Positions 36,601 to 47,662 of a stretch of DNA of 64,000 bases are shown in pieces (position 1 is the stretch's first letter; each line of letters starts with the position of its first letter). The stretch is from Palaemon carinicauda (lineage: Eukaryota; Arthropoda; Malacostraca; Decapoda; Palaemonidae). The stretch lies in the NCBI RefSeq assembly GCF_036898095.1, contig NC_090744.1, forward strand, positions 15,188,655-15,252,654, written 5' to 3'. The notes under the pieces are model-generated. The model saw nothing but the letters and a program-made list of their open reading frames with translations, made no database searches and was not told where the DNA came from. Made by a program: the position numbers and the translations under genes.

Positions 36601-38334
36601 CACGCGGGGTCTGACTCCGCCCTCCAAGTATGCATAAACTGAAGGCAAATAATGTTTCTGCTCTACCAGAACAACAATACTGAACGGATTCCGTTCTATT
36701 TTTGCAAACTTTAAAATTAGTCTGACTACTCTCAACAAGAATTGGAACCCTACTTCCCTTTTCAGGATGTCCCAAATCTCGCCTGGGGGAGTAGGACACA
36801 TCTCCTCCCTTAATTCTTGTACCGCCGCTACTACGTGAGTTTGATGTTGCGGATCTTCCTCCTTGCAAGGAACAGGCTTTCCCGTGGTCCTGAGGAATTC
36901 TGGACCGTTCCTCCACAGGGAGTTAACTTGCAATTGTCGAGTCGTTGCACCTCTGGATAGGATATCGGCAGGGTTCTGATGACTAGGGACATGGTTCAGA
37001 CTGAAGCTACAAACCTGCTGAATAAAAACAATCTCCGCCACTCTGTTAGAAACAAACACATTTTTATGAGACCTGGCATCGGGAGATGCTACCCATGCCA
37101 ACGTTACCTTGCTGTCAGTCCACATTACTATTTCTCGTGGCTCGATCAGTTCCTTGAGAGTTCTTGCTAATCTGCTGCCTAACAACAAGGCCAGCAGCTC
37201 TAGCTAGGGGATCGTCAGTTTGCTCATCCCTTTCGGAGTGATCCTCATCTTGTTGGTAATCAGAATTACCCGATTGCAATCGTCCCTGGTATATGCCACT
37301 GCTCCGTATGCCTTACTGCTGGCATCGGTGAACACATGTAGTTCTAAACCTCTTTTGCCTATCGATCTTGGAAAGGTGATGTTGCTCACCACTTTCAAAT
37401 CATTCAACAATTCACTTGCCTCTTTAGCCTTTTCTCCTCCTAACACGTCATCCCAACCTACATTATCCTCCCATAGTTTTTGGAGGAAGAGTTTTCCCTT
37501 TACAAATAATGGGCTGATCAAACCGATTGGATCGTAAATCGAGACCAACAGGGAAAGTACCCTACGCTTCATAGGCACCCATCCCTCTCCCAATTCACTA
37601 ATCCCCTTACTTGCCTTCACACACAATCTGTCCACGTCCCGGGCCCATCGCAGCCCGAGCACGTTCACACTCACAGGCTCACTCCACTGTCTCTCGCTAT
37701 CGAAGGCCAAGTGATTGCTTGCCCACCCTTCCAAGGGCATACCCGCCCCTTTTAAGATGTTATTAACAGACTCATGCTCTTGCCTCATATGTTCTAAATC
37801 CTCAAATGTGGCCAGATAGTTATCGACATAAAAGGATTTTACCAAATCTGGCCGGCCTTCCTCTTTAAAATGACAATTCAATATCTGTTGTAGCAAAAAT
37901 GGACTCGCTGTGATGCCGAACACCACGACTCTAAAGGCGAAGGTAAGCGCTCGACGAGCTGCCTCGCGCCACAGAAATTGTGTGTATTTGGCATCACGAG
38001 GATCTAACCAAACACGATGGAATGCTTTACTTATGTCGGCTAACATGGCATATCGGTTCAACCTAAACCTTATGATTAAACTATATGCTAACTCTACCAA
38101 ATTGGGCCCAGGTAACAGACATTCATTCAATGATTTACAACCCGTTGACTTTGACGAGGCATTGAACACGATTCTAAGGGGGGTGGTACGGCTGTCTTTC
38201 CTAACCCCAAAGTGTGGCATGTAATAACCTTCCACTATGGGGTCTTTCACCTCAGATATAAAACCTGCTTCGATATATTTGTCTATCACTCCCTGATATT
38301 GTTCAAAATATTTCCTATCCTTTCTGAATTTGGT
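36586..38334 (-). pseudogene. pol: Reverse transcriptase and RNase H of BEL/Pao 1
   Basis: Continues the gag-PR frame after the TAG at 38335. RT: FISEVKDPIVEGYYMPHFGV, LRIVFNASSKSTGCKSLNEC, MLADISKAFHRVWLDPRDA, FGITASPFLLQQILNCH and VKSFYVDNYLATFEDL. The catalytic box is YVDN, normal for BEL/Pao rather than YxDD. Then LGLRWARDVDRLCV and SIYDPIGLISPLFVKGKLFL. RNase H: LHVFTDASSKAYGAVAYT, a TAG at 37204-37206 after KLTIP, LELLALLLGS, REIVMWTDSKVTLAW and HQNPADILSRG. RT motifs are intact. The TAG is the only stop between 38334 and the frameshift near 36610. Confidence 0.93.
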
Positions 38335-40356
38335 CTACAACGACTCTAACTGCGCCACAGCCTTACGATAATTTGTTTCTGGCCTAGCATCCGACCCAAA
38401 TGGTAGGCTAACCTGATATCCCTCAGGTTTTTTCACAACGCTTTGCGATACCTTTCGCATGGCCTCGGCTTCGCGAACAGTGTATTGCTCAGATGGGGCG
38501 ATGCCAACACGGTCTAAACGCCACCACTCGTCTACATCACAGAGATATGGCTCGTTCGTGATTCTGCACACTCTCAATGTTCTCACCTGCTCAATCCTCT
38601 CCCCTTGCAGTAGCCACTGCGGCACCTTCCCATATGGCGACATGCCATCATGCGTCAGGAAGAGATTGATCCCATCCACTCTCTCCACGCCTATTACAAA
38701 ATAACTAAAGTAGTCAGCCCCTACTAATACGTGGACATTCTTCAACACATCCGACTTGTTGGCTGGATCGGCTAACGTGACTCCCTTAGTCAACATATGC
38801 TGTCTGACTTTACCATAACCAGCGTTATGTATCGGGACGTCTACGCTCTCATGTGCTACTAGTTTCATGCGCACGATTCTTTTCCCCATTTCAACCCTGC
38901 AACTTACTACATCGTATTGTCCGCTTATTTCCTCGGAACCAAACGGAGTTATATTTAAGGATACTCGTCCTACCACCGGTAGGCCTAATTGACGGGCAAT
39001 TTTTGCTGATATGAAGCTCCTCTGGCTTCCTGAGTCGAGGAATAGGTGGACTCGCTTACTACCTTGCTTTTGTTGAATACCTGCCATGGCTGTTGGCAAG
39101 ATAGTGCATGGGAGGTCCACATCAGACCTCTGCGTGATCTTTGCGCTTGTGCATGGTTTAGCCTCTACTTTAGTCTTGGGTGGTCGGGGGGAAGTTTCGG
39201 TCTGCTGAGGCGTCGCATTCACTACGGGGCGGGACGTCGTTGTTTGACTATTACTATGACTAGGGATCGATTGCGGTCTACCCGCATCGCAAAATGCAGT
39301 GTGGTGCTTAGCATTACAGTTTCTACAGGAATTTGAAACGGGACATTTATCGCTACGATGACCTGATTTCGTACAATTAAAACAAAGACCCCTTTTCAGC
39401 AAAATGCAACGTCTGGCAGCTACGTCAGTCACTTGGCGACATCCGTGAGGCGGGTGCCATTCGCTACAAAATGGGCAGGAATTATTGTGGATGGGATGGG
39501 TTTTCGGTCTTACACTACTGTCTGGTCTTTTGTCACTCTCAAGACTGTCGCCTCTCTGCAACGCATCGTCTTCTAGCATTCTCACAATAAAGTCTATTCC
39601 CTCAAAAAACCCGTCCAACGTATAGTCACATTTTCTCAAATGCTCGACCACTTTGCGGTAGAGCTTTCCCTCTGACAATTTTTGATTAATGAGGCTCATG
39701 ACCATGCCCTGGCCTATGTCATTGGTACTCAGTCTTTTGATTTGTTCAATTATGATGGTCAACTCAAAACGGAACCTTTTGAGTTCTACTGGGTTTAGTG
39801 ACGGCACAAAGATATTGGCTAATTTGCGGTGCAGAATCACGAGTGTCTGGTGCACGTTGCTATATGGCTTATCTAAAAGATCTAATGCTACACTATAGTT
39901 CGCGGCGGTTACACTTAGAGATTTGATGATTCTAAGTGGCTCTTTGCCCAACGTCCCCAATAAATAAGTAAATTTAGACACTTCGTCTAAATCCGCTCTT
40001 CGATCCACGTGGATCGTGAAGAGCTCACGGTACGATGCGTACTCTTGCACTTCCCCTTCAAACGTGGGGAGAGGCAGCGGCTTCAACCTGGGGAGGGCCA
40101 CATTCCCCGTTGAAGTGCTTTTCATTTTGTCTATCCTATTATACAGTAGGGTAGAAGCGCGTGTAGCTTCACCTAACGTGTGCCTGATTCGGGCTTCAAT
40201 ACTAGACTCTAGTTTCACACACTGGCTTTTGTATAGCTCTCTTAGCTGTCGGACCTCTACCTGCAACTCCGTTACCAAATTCTGGTAAACGGACTCAGAG
40301 TAGGTCTCTAATAGCGTTCTTTGCGTTTCGCTAAGTAAGTAGTTTATTAGGCCCAT
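38335..40356 (-). CDS. gag-pol: Gag and protease of BEL/Pao 1
   Basis: 673 codons from ATG at 40356. The Gag part begins MGLINYLLSETQRTLLETYS with a helical N-terminus. It continues with LPLPTFEGEVQEYASYRELF and KFTYLLGTLGKEPLRIIKSL (capsid-like region of BEL/Pao Gag), then zinc-binding CPFCSEWHPPHGC and CFNCTKSGHRSDKC (about residues 293-340). The protease follows with VHLFLDSGSQRSFISAKIAR; the active site is D-S-G. The frame meets TAG at 38335-38337, just after AVAQLESL, and resumes in RT without a shift. In BEL/Pao, gag and pol are usually one frame, so this TAG is most simply a mutation. Confidence 0.92.
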   Translation of the reverse strand: MGLINYLLSETQRTLLETYSESVYQNLVTELQVEVRQLRELYKSQCVKLESSIEARIRHTLGEATRASTLLYNRIDKMKSTSTGNVALPRLKPLPLPTFEGEVQEYASYRELFTIHVDRRADLDEVSKFTYLLGTLGKEPLRIIKSLSVTAANYSVALDLLDKPYSNVHQTLVILHRKLANIFVPSLNPVELKRFRFELTIIIEQIKRLSTNDIGQGMVMSLINQKLSEGKLYRKVVEHLRKCDYTLDGFFEGIDFIVRMLEDDALQRGDSLESDKRPDSSVRPKTHPIHNNSCPFCSEWHPPHGCRQVTDVAARRCILLKRGLCFNCTKSGHRSDKCPVSNSCRNCNAKHHTAFCDAGRPQSIPSHSNSQTTTSRPVVNATPQQTETSPRPPKTKVEAKPCTSAKITQRSDVDLPCTILPTAMAGIQQKQGSKRVHLFLDSGSQRSFISAKIARQLGLPVVGRVSLNITPFGSEEISGQYDVVSCRVEMGKRIVRMKLVAHESVDVPIHNAGYGKVRQHMLTKGVTLADPANKSDVLKNVHVLVGADYFSYFVIGVERVDGINLFLTHDGMSPYGKVPQWLLQGERIEQVRTLRVCRITNEPYLCDVDEWWRLDRVGIAPSEQYTVREAEAMRKVSQSVVKKPEGYQVSLPFGSDARPETNYRKAVAQLESL

Positions 40357-40535
40357 CGACGCCTAGATGTGCACGATCGTGGCCACCGCCATCTTAATTA
40401 ACTTTACTTTACGTTTGGGGGGGGGTGGCGGTTGGCAAAGCAAGGAAAGAAAAGTAATTTTACGTTAGGAAGGGACTCAAAAAACTGACCCATGTGGTCG
40501 ATCGCACATCGGGACGTTAAGGACCTTAATTGTTC

Positions 40536-40568
<33 letters not shown>
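40536..40568. repeat. (CT)n microsatellite in the BEL/Pao 1 leader
   Basis: 33 bp of CT between the 5' LTR and gag. It is absent from the equivalent place in BEL/Pao 2 (CCCTCTTTCTCCCC). Confidence 0.95.
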
Positions 40569-40571
<3 letters not shown>

Positions 40572-40613
40572 AGCTCATATTTTAAACTAGTCCTGTCCGG
40601 CTCTGGGAAGCGC

Positions 40614-40638
40614 TTGCTATCCGGTTCGAAGGACCAAA
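40614..40638 (-). promoter_or_regulatory. Putative primer-binding site of BEL/Pao 1
   Basis: On the minus strand the sequence just inside the 5' LTR is TTTGGTCCTTCGAACCGG. The stretch TGGTCCTTCGAACCGGATAG is identical in BEL/Pao 2 (46120-46146). Starting with TGG (complement of tRNA CCA) fits a primer-binding site; I could not name the tRNA. Confidence 0.55.
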
Positions 40639-41437
40639 TGTTGTGATTTTCACCAGTTTATTAAATCTGCCCGATGTACTGGGCGGATCGCAAGGCCTTG
40701 AAGAGGCAAGATTCCCAAAACCTTTCAGGAGTTAACTAAAATACGGCGATAAAATTTACAATTTTATTACAAAAATAAACTCTGATACAAGACAAACATC
40801 CTTAAGCATTCACAAGACTTAATAAAAAACAAGGCTGACTCTGTGTAATGTAACACGTGCACTTCAAGCACAAAGTCCACACCGGACTCATTAACAAACT
40901 GAAAATAGTGCCAATTCGAATTCAATACACAACGAATCACACACCAAATATCCCTATTCTTATTAAACTAAGGATTCAGATCCCCAATCACAAGGATCTC
41001 TACGTTATACTGCGATATAAAAACTAAACGTCTTGCACACAAACTTATACTACAACCAACCTGGTACACGAGGTAGAGAGGAGAGAACAATTGAAATAAT
41101 GACTTATCTTTAGGGGGGACGATGAAGCAAAGAGCCCGAGCGAGGCTCAGCAGCTTCGAAGAAAAGTTGTCATTGACACTAAACACATACATAAGACATT
41201 TTTGTCATGTTGCCTCGATTTTACGTTAGATTCATCATTGATATATCATAAACAGACAATTTCCACAACACTCGCTCCGTCCCCCACCAGGTGGTTAAGA
41301 TTTTGGTTCCAATACAGTCACGTATTAAACCTCAAGTCTTTCGCCCGCGAGATCCCCCAGCCTTGCCCTCATTTGACGAAACGTTCATGAAGTCAAATGG
41401 CGGGACTTTCGAAAGGCTAGTTCGAAAATTCCCGACA
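40639..41437 (-). repeat. 5' LTR of BEL/Pao 1
   Basis: Near-identical to 33567-34364. Differences are few (for example CGATGTACTGGG versus CGATGTAGCCTACTGGG). Confidence 0.93.
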
Positions 41438-41442
41438 CCTGT

Positions 41443-41746
41443 TTCTATACTTTTTTATACGTGTCATATTCAACATTTTATTTATTACAATGGCATCTTC
41501 CTTTAGGTTCACCTATGTAATCTCTTCTGTCATTAGGCCTACACTTTTTGAACCTCAACTCTTTTGTGCTTTATTTTCTTCGATTTTTCTATCATTCTTT
41601 CTATTTTTTTTTCTTTTACCTTGAATTCTATAATATGGTTCACTTATTTTGGGCTACCACTATCACACGTTTTTATTCCCAATTCTAGTCTCCCCCGGTT
41701 ACATGAAGGTTTCCGCTAACACGCAATAGGGGGTAGTAGTAATGGC

Positions 41747-41749
<3 letters not shown>
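41443..41749. other. No recognisable gene
   Basis: AT-rich unique-looking sequence between the two BEL/Pao insertions. Confidence 0.6.
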
Positions 41750-41795
<46 letters not shown>

Positions 41796-41854
41796 GCTAA
41801 GCTACATTCCAGCTTGGAAAAGCGAGGACCCAAGCAGCGAAAAATAGCCCATGA
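41750..41854 (-). repeat. (TAA)n-tailed LINE 3' end, left piece
   Basis: (TTA)n, then GCTAAGCTACATTCCAGCTT, GAAAAGCGAGGACC and AAAATAGCCCATGA. Cut by BEL/Pao 2; it resumes at 47150. Confidence 0.9.
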
Positions 41855-42853
41855 TGTCGTGATTTTCACTTCGACAATTATATGATTAGTTCTAAGCCCG
41901 ATGTTAAGGGCGGATAGCAAGACCTTGAGGGGGTAAGACTCCCAAAACCATCCAGGAATCAAACAAAATAAGGCTACACTTTACAATTTTATTACAAAAA
42001 TAGTTGTATTAAAAGGGAATACCATATTAAAACATTTACACTGCTTAATAAATGAAATATCTCACTCAAAACAATTACACATGCTCGCAAAACACTAAGT
42101 CCACATCGGACTTAAATGGAGAACAAATTGACCCAATTTCAACAAAATACCTTGGTAGACCACATACCAAGGCTTTCTATCGTAATTTAGTGAATGACTC
42201 TGATCCCCAATCACAAGGATCACCGAAATATATACAGTTACAAAACTCACATCACACTTACAAATCTCTGGGGAAACCAACCTGGTTATTCAAGGAGCAG
42301 AGACGTAACAATATAGACAACTTACTTGGACTGGGACATTAGGCAAAGAGGACGATCGGAGCTCCTGCAGCTCCGACGAAAACTCCGATTTCCCGCGCTG
42401 ACTAAAGTGTCCTTGGCATAGGGGAGGGAATTCTTACCTTATTAATTTATAAGGGGTTGGTTAAAGCTTCTTTATTAGCCACAACTCTGAGAAACTGTTA
42501 AAGTCTTATTTTAAATACAAGTGGGGTTTTAATATTTCGGCTGAAGGCCATAATTTGCCGTAATCCACCAGCTTAGGGAGTCCTTGGCTCTAAACATATA
42601 CGTAAGACATTTTCATCGTGGTATAGTAAAATGACGTTACATTCATGATTCATAAATTACAAATACTCAATTTCTTTAACACCCGCTCCTTCCCTACCAG
42701 GTGGTTAAGTTTTAGGCCTTAATACCGTCGCGTATTAGACCATAGTCATTCGTCTCAACGCCCGCGAGATCTTCCAGCCTTCCCTCAATTTAACTTAACG
42801 CATGTGGAGTTAAATGGCGGGACTTTCGAATGATCAGTTCAAAATTCCTGACA
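41855..42853 (-). repeat. 3' LTR of BEL/Pao 2
   Basis: Matches 46149-47149 nearly throughout. The short ORFs at 42052-42342 and 46346-46603 are the same LTR sequence, not genes. Confidence 0.95.
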
Positions 42854-43589
42854 TCCTCCACACCCGAAATAAAGGGGCGGTGAAACGTCGGTCAATTAGG
42901 CAAGACTGGACTGGGGGGGGGAAGGGAGTAATTACTCCAAGACTCTGTTAGGCTAGTTGCGTAGCGCTCCACAACGACTCTAACAGGGCATACATAATGT
43001 ACAGCATACAGCAATGGTACCCCGGGGCAATTAACTCTTACAGGTGTACACAAAAATAATAAAAAAAATGTACCCAGACAGAGGATATATACAACAGTCC
43101 AAATTGAAAGGCAAGTAGGCAATGGGCCTAAGACAATCATCATTCCATGCATATATACACAAGAATAGCAATAGAAATGTATTCAGACATAATACATACA
43201 ACGATTCAAATGGAAAGGCAAGTAGGCAATGGGCCTAATACAATCATCATTTCATGCATATATACACAAGAATAGCAATAGAAATGTATTCAGACATATA
43301 ATACATACAACGAATCGATCAGAAGGCAATCTGCCCTTAATCACATTAATCGAATCACTCTTCTTACACTGCCACACGTAGGCTATTACCATAGGGGGAA
43401 CAAGAGGGAGGGGCCTGGCTCTGTACAACGCTCGGTTTGTAAGTACGAGAGACCATCCCGTCCCAGTTCCCCACACCCGACGCACTTCGAACTTCTGTGG
43501 ATCCATGCACACCTACACTCTCTTCATTCCACCCTCCCTACCTACCAGATAGGGCACTCCCTTTTTCACTCACTGTTTGCAGCTACGCA
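42854..43589 (-). other. 3' untranslated region of BEL/Pao 2
   Basis: Non-coding. It includes a ~110-bp local duplication (phrases AGGCAATGGGCCTAA and CATATATACACAAGAATAGC at ~43110-43170 and ~43220-43280) and the shared 30-bp motif at 43421-43450. Confidence 0.75.
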
Positions 43590-44990
43590 TTATATATCGT
43601 CACTCCTTAGCAGACGGTCCATCAGTTCCCGCTGCTTTGCGGCGGCAGCCCTTATCAATGGGCGTGCAGAACGTCCTTGTGCGTCCGTCTGCTTCGATTC
43701 TGTTTCAGTTCCACTTCTCTCACTAACCGCATTGTTCTCACCATTAGCGTCGTTATCGAAGGTTCCTGTGGCTAGTTGTTGAGTTGTCGTAGCCGGAGCC
43801 ATTTCCTGGTTGTCCCCAGACGTCTCAACGATCCCTGGCATTCCTGCTGTCGAACTGTAAGCGCCCTCTTCTCCGTCGTCGTCGTCTTCTTCTCCAACAT
43901 CATCCTCAGAGGGGGCAATTCCCAGGGGAACCAGGTGGCTGACAGCTCGCAGTGACTCGACACCCTCGAACAACACTGGCCGAACGCACGACTCCGTCGT
44001 CGTCAGGATACGTCTCCACAACACGTCCAAGAGGCCACGTAGCTCTTTTTTGATTTTCTTGTTTTACCAGCACGACGTCTCCAGGGTGCAGTTTAGAGGG
44101 TTCCCCAGATCGACAGTCGTGCCGGGCTCTCAGGGCACTCAAATATTCCCTTCTCCACCTCTCTTGGAAGGCTTTCAAAGAGTCTGTCAGTTTTAGGTAG
44201 CGATCACATAGCCTCCGGGAGGTGAAGGTCGCGTTGAGGTGGTCGTCCAGCAAGATCGGTGCCATGAAGTGGACTGGGTGTCCTCTTAGCAAATGGGAGG
44301 GGGTGAGGACTTCATCCTCGCACTTGTCGCCACTATACATAAGCGGCCGATTTTTCACCACTGCCTCCGCTTCTTTCACAAGGGTTAGTACGTGGGCGTC
44401 CGGTAGGTACTGCTTTCCAAGAGCTATCTGGAGGGTCCGTTTCGTTACCCAGATCAGGCGCTCGAAGAACCCACCGTTCCAAGCTGCACGGGGCGTCTGA
44501 AATCGCCACTTTATGACCATTCTCCTCAGGAACTGCTGGACTTCATCTTCTTCATATAGTCCCTGAAGGAGGTGGCTGGCAGTTTTGAAAGTTTGATGGT
44601 TATCAGACGTGATGAGCTGCGGGGCACCGTGGGTGGCGCAAAATCGTCTTAGGGCTAATACGAATTCTTCCGCTTCCAGGGAGGGGCAGAAATCGAGGTA
44701 CACGGCCCTGCCGGCCATGCATGTCATGATCAGTATGTAGCCTGGCCGCGTTTCAGTCTGTATGGCCGCTGTGTGGTCCACTCCGACTGCTGTAAAGGGT
44801 TTTGTGAGGGTGGTCCTCTCCTTCGGTAGAGGGGTGGTGGTGGCTGTCTCAACAGAGGCTGGAAGGCTAGTATGCATTCTGGACATTGTCGCACGGTCCC
44901 CTTCGCAATGGAACGTAGACCCGCCGCCCAGCATTTCTGTCAAAAGATACCCATTAGTGTATTCACCCCACAATGCAAGTGCAAACGGTG
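43590..44990 (-). pseudogene. pol: Integrase and C-terminal tail of BEL/Pao 2
   Basis: The minus-strand frame 44973-43906 is open for 355 codons and contains the full DDE set: FTAVGVDHTAAIQTE (Asp), APQLITSDNHQTFKTAS (Asp) and AAWNGGFFERLIWVTKRTLQ (Glu). LTPSHLLRGHPVHFM and LHPGDVVLVKQENQKR follow. A frameshift near 43985 moves the last ~130 codons (RAVSHLVPLGI, then an acidic tail) into the frame 44030-43590. The zinc-binding part before 44973 is partly lost by frame changes. Integrase is the best-preserved domain of this deleted element. Confidence 0.9.
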
Positions 44991-44999
44991 TAAATATCT

Positions 45000-45900
45000 T
45001 AAATAAATCCTGACTAAATGCCCTTTGGCTGGCAAGAGAATTAACTGATTAGTTTCCTCTACTTAGGACACTCGTCCCCTAATACAAATAAGACTATCTA
45101 TTAATACTAGATTCAATTGTCTGACAAAATTGGCAACTTCACGAGGGGGTCTGACTCCGCCCTCTAAGTAAGCGTAAACTGTAGGCAAATAATGTTTTTG
45201 CTCTAGTTGGACAACAATACCGAACGGATGCCGTTCTATTTTTGTAAACCTTTTGATTACCCTAACAACTCTCAACAAGAATTGGAATTCTACTTCCCTT
45301 GTAGAATTTCCCATATCTCGCCTGGGGGGCCAGGGCTCATTTCCTCCCTCAGTTCTTGTACCGCCGCTACTGTGGTGTTTTCATGGGTTGGATCTTCTTC
45401 CTTGCAAGGAACAGGCTTTCCCGTGGTCTTGAGGAATTCTATAGTTCGCGGCGGTTATACTTAGAGATCTCACTATTCTAAGCGGCTCCTTGTCTAATGT
45501 CCCCAACAAATAGGTAAATTTAGATACATCATCTAAATCGGCTCTTCTATCTACATGTATCGTAAAGAGCTCACGGTACGAAGCGGATTCCTGCATTTCC
45601 CCTTCAAACGTGGGGAGAGGCAGCGGTTTCAGCTTGGGAAGAGCAACATTCCCCGTTGGAGAGCTTTTCACTTTGTCTAGACGATTGTATAGAAGGGTAG
45701 AAGCTCGCGTAGCTTCACCCAGCGTGTGCCTGATTCGGGCTTCCAAACTAGGTTCTAGTTTGACATACTGATTTTTGTACAGCCCTCTCAGCTGTCTGAC
45801 CTCTTCATGCAGTATGTCTCTATCACCGCGCGTTGCGTCTCACTTAGCAAGTCTACTATGAGGCCCATCGATGCCTCGATGTGCACAATCGTGGCCACCG
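45000..45900 (-). pseudogene. gag-pol: Gag fragment fused to pre-integrase sequence, BEL/Pao 2
   Basis: From ~45880 the minus strand encodes an N-terminal Gag piece: IRHTLGEATRASTLLYNRLD, LPLPTFEGEMQESASYRELF and KFTYLLGTLDKEPLRIVRSL. It ends at ITAANY and continues immediately as RIPQDHGKACSLQGRRS. That sequence sits ~3 kb further downstream in BEL/Pao 1 (36900 versus 39895). After another frame change it reads VEFQFLLRVVRVIKRF and QKHYLPTVYAYLEGGVRPPR (45300-45130). Confidence 0.9.
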
Positions 45901-46148
45901 CCATTTTGACTAACTTTACTTTAACTTCGGGAGAGTTTGCAAACTAGGAACAGAATTAGGTTTAAGTTACAAGGATGGGGGCACTAAAAAAACCAGAGAC
46001 ACACGTGGTCGATTGCACATCGGGACGCTGAGGACCTTTATTGTTACGTCCCTCTTTCTCCCCTATTAGGGTTACCCTAAAAGACCATATTTTACTGAAT
46101 TCCTATCTAGATCTGGGAGGCCCTTGCTATCCGGTTCGAAGGACCAGT

Positions 46149-47149
46149 TGTCGTGATTTTCACTTCGACAATTATATGATTAGTTCTAAGCCTGATGTTA
46201 AGGGCGGATAGCAAGACCTTGAGGAGGTAAGTCTCCCAAAACCGTCCAGGAATCGAACAAAATACGGCTACACTTTACAATTTTATTACAAAAATAGTTG
46301 TATTAAAAGGGAATAACATATTAAAACATTTACACTGCTTAATAAATGAAATATCTCACTCAAAACAATTACACATGCTCGCAAAACACTAAGTCCACAT
46401 CGGACTTAAAAGGAGAGCAAATGCACCCAATTTCAACAAAATACCTTGGTAGACCACATACCAAGGCTTTCTATCGTAATTTAGTGAATGACTCTGATCC
46501 CCGATCACAAGGATCACCAAAATATATACAGATACAAAACTCACATCACACTTACAAAAACTATGGGGAAACCGACCTGGTTATTCAAGGAGCAGAGACG
46601 TAACAATACAGACAACTTACTTGGACTGGGGAGATTAGGCAAAGATGACGATCGGAGCTCCTGCAGCTCCGACGAAAACTCCGATTTCCCGCGCTGACTA
46701 AAGTGTCCTTGGCATAGGGGAGGGAATTCTTACCTTATCAATTTATAAGGGGTTGGTTAAAGCTTCTTTACTAGCCACAACTCTGAGAAACTGTTAAAGT
46801 CTTATTTTAAATACAAGTGGGGGTTTAAGGATTCGGCTGAAGGCCATAATTTGCCGTAATCCACCAGCTTAGGGAGTCCTTGGCTCTAAACATATACGTA
46901 AGACATTTTCATCGTGGTATAGTAAAATTACGTTACATTCGGGATTCATAAATTACAAATACTCAATTTCTTTAACACACGCTCCTTCCCTACCAGGTGG
47001 TTAAGTTTTAGGCCTTAATACCGTCGCGTATTAGACCATAATCATTCATCTCAACGCCCGCGAGATCTTCCAGCCTTCCCTCAATTTAACGTAACGTTTG
47101 TGGAGTTAAATGGCGGGACTTTCGAATGATCAGTTCGAAATTCCCGACA
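46149..47149 (-). repeat. 5' LTR of BEL/Pao 2
   Basis: Pair of 41855-42853. The inner flank on the minus strand starts ACTGGTCCTTCGAACCGG, the same putative primer-binding site as BEL/Pao 1. Confidence 0.95.
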
Positions 47150-47571
47150 CATGAGATAAGGAAATAAATAAATAACATGAAAATTAATGAATTATGAATA
47201 TAAAATATCTTAAGATCAGTAACAATGTTGAAATGTATTTGGAAAAAACTTCTGGAATCCTTTGTATTATTGAGCCTTATGATGGAGAAAGCAAGATTGT
47301 TTGAATTAACTGCATACCTAATACTACGTACAGGATGGTACAGTCTAAGAAGATCTGAATGGAATGGTTGGTCAGAATTGTTAAGATGAAGGATGCATAA
47401 AGAACTAACTGAACGACGTTGCCACACATTAATATCTAAATCAAGAAAAAGAAACCTGAAGATTTACAACAAATTAAGATGAGATTCGGCGACTGAAGAC
47501 CAGACATAACAATAATACTCGAAAAAAAAAAAAAGGGCGGAATGGAAGAACTGAAATACTTATTTAGAATA
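47150..47571 (-). pseudogene. (TAA)n-tailed LINE 3' end, right piece
   Basis: Continues the copy cut at 41854 and matches 20490-20800. The minus strand encodes the end of a LINE reverse transcriptase (RRSVSSLCILHLNNS, HSDLLRLYHPVRSIRYAVNS). It ends at the TA tract. Confidence 0.8.
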
Positions 47572-47582
47572 GATTGATCACC

Positions 47583-47584
<2 letters not shown>

Positions 47585-47660
<76 letters not shown>
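47585..47660. repeat. (TA)n microsatellite
   Basis: 76 bp of TA between the LINE remnant and the element B LTR. Confidence 0.97.

Positions 47661-47662
<2 letters not shown>

Larger units (their letters stand above)
33567..41437 (-). mobile_element. BEL/Pao retrotransposon 1 (nearly complete)
   Basis: 7.87-kb minus-strand element. LTRs 40639-41437 (5') and 33567-34364 (3') are nearly identical, begin TGT and end ACA, and are flanked by CCTGT (33562-33566 and 41438-41442). The left copy carries one extra TGT, so its exact edge is slightly uncertain. Coding order on the minus strand is gag, PR, RT, RNase H, INT in one long frame, as in BEL/Pao. It has two in-frame TAG codons and two frameshifts. 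The near identity of the LTRs suggests a fairly recent insertion. Confidence 0.93.
41855..47149 (-). mobile_element. BEL/Pao retrotransposon 2 (internally deleted)
   Basis: 5.3-kb minus-strand element. LTRs 46149-47149 (5') and 41855-42853 (3') both start TGTCGTG and end GACA, with a perfect 5-bp target duplication CATGA (41850-41854 and 47150-47154). It is related to but distinct from BEL/Pao 1, with longer LTRs. An internal deletion joins early gag (ITAANY, ~45450) directly to the region before integrase (IPQDHGKACSLQG, ~45430). Protease, RT and most of RNase H are therefore gone while integrase remains. It could move only with enzymes from another copy. Confidence 0.95.

Noticed and set aside
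33567..41437. An endogenous retrovirus with an envelope gene
   Set aside because: No ORF with signal peptide or membrane anchor lies between integrase and the 3' LTR in any LTR element here.
41699..41962. ORF with a poly-Asn tract
   Set aside because: Translation of the (TTA)n tail of a dispersed repeat joined to a BEL LTR.
42052..42342. Duplicate ORFs at 42052-42342 and 46346-46603
   Set aside because: They are the two LTR copies of BEL/Pao 2.
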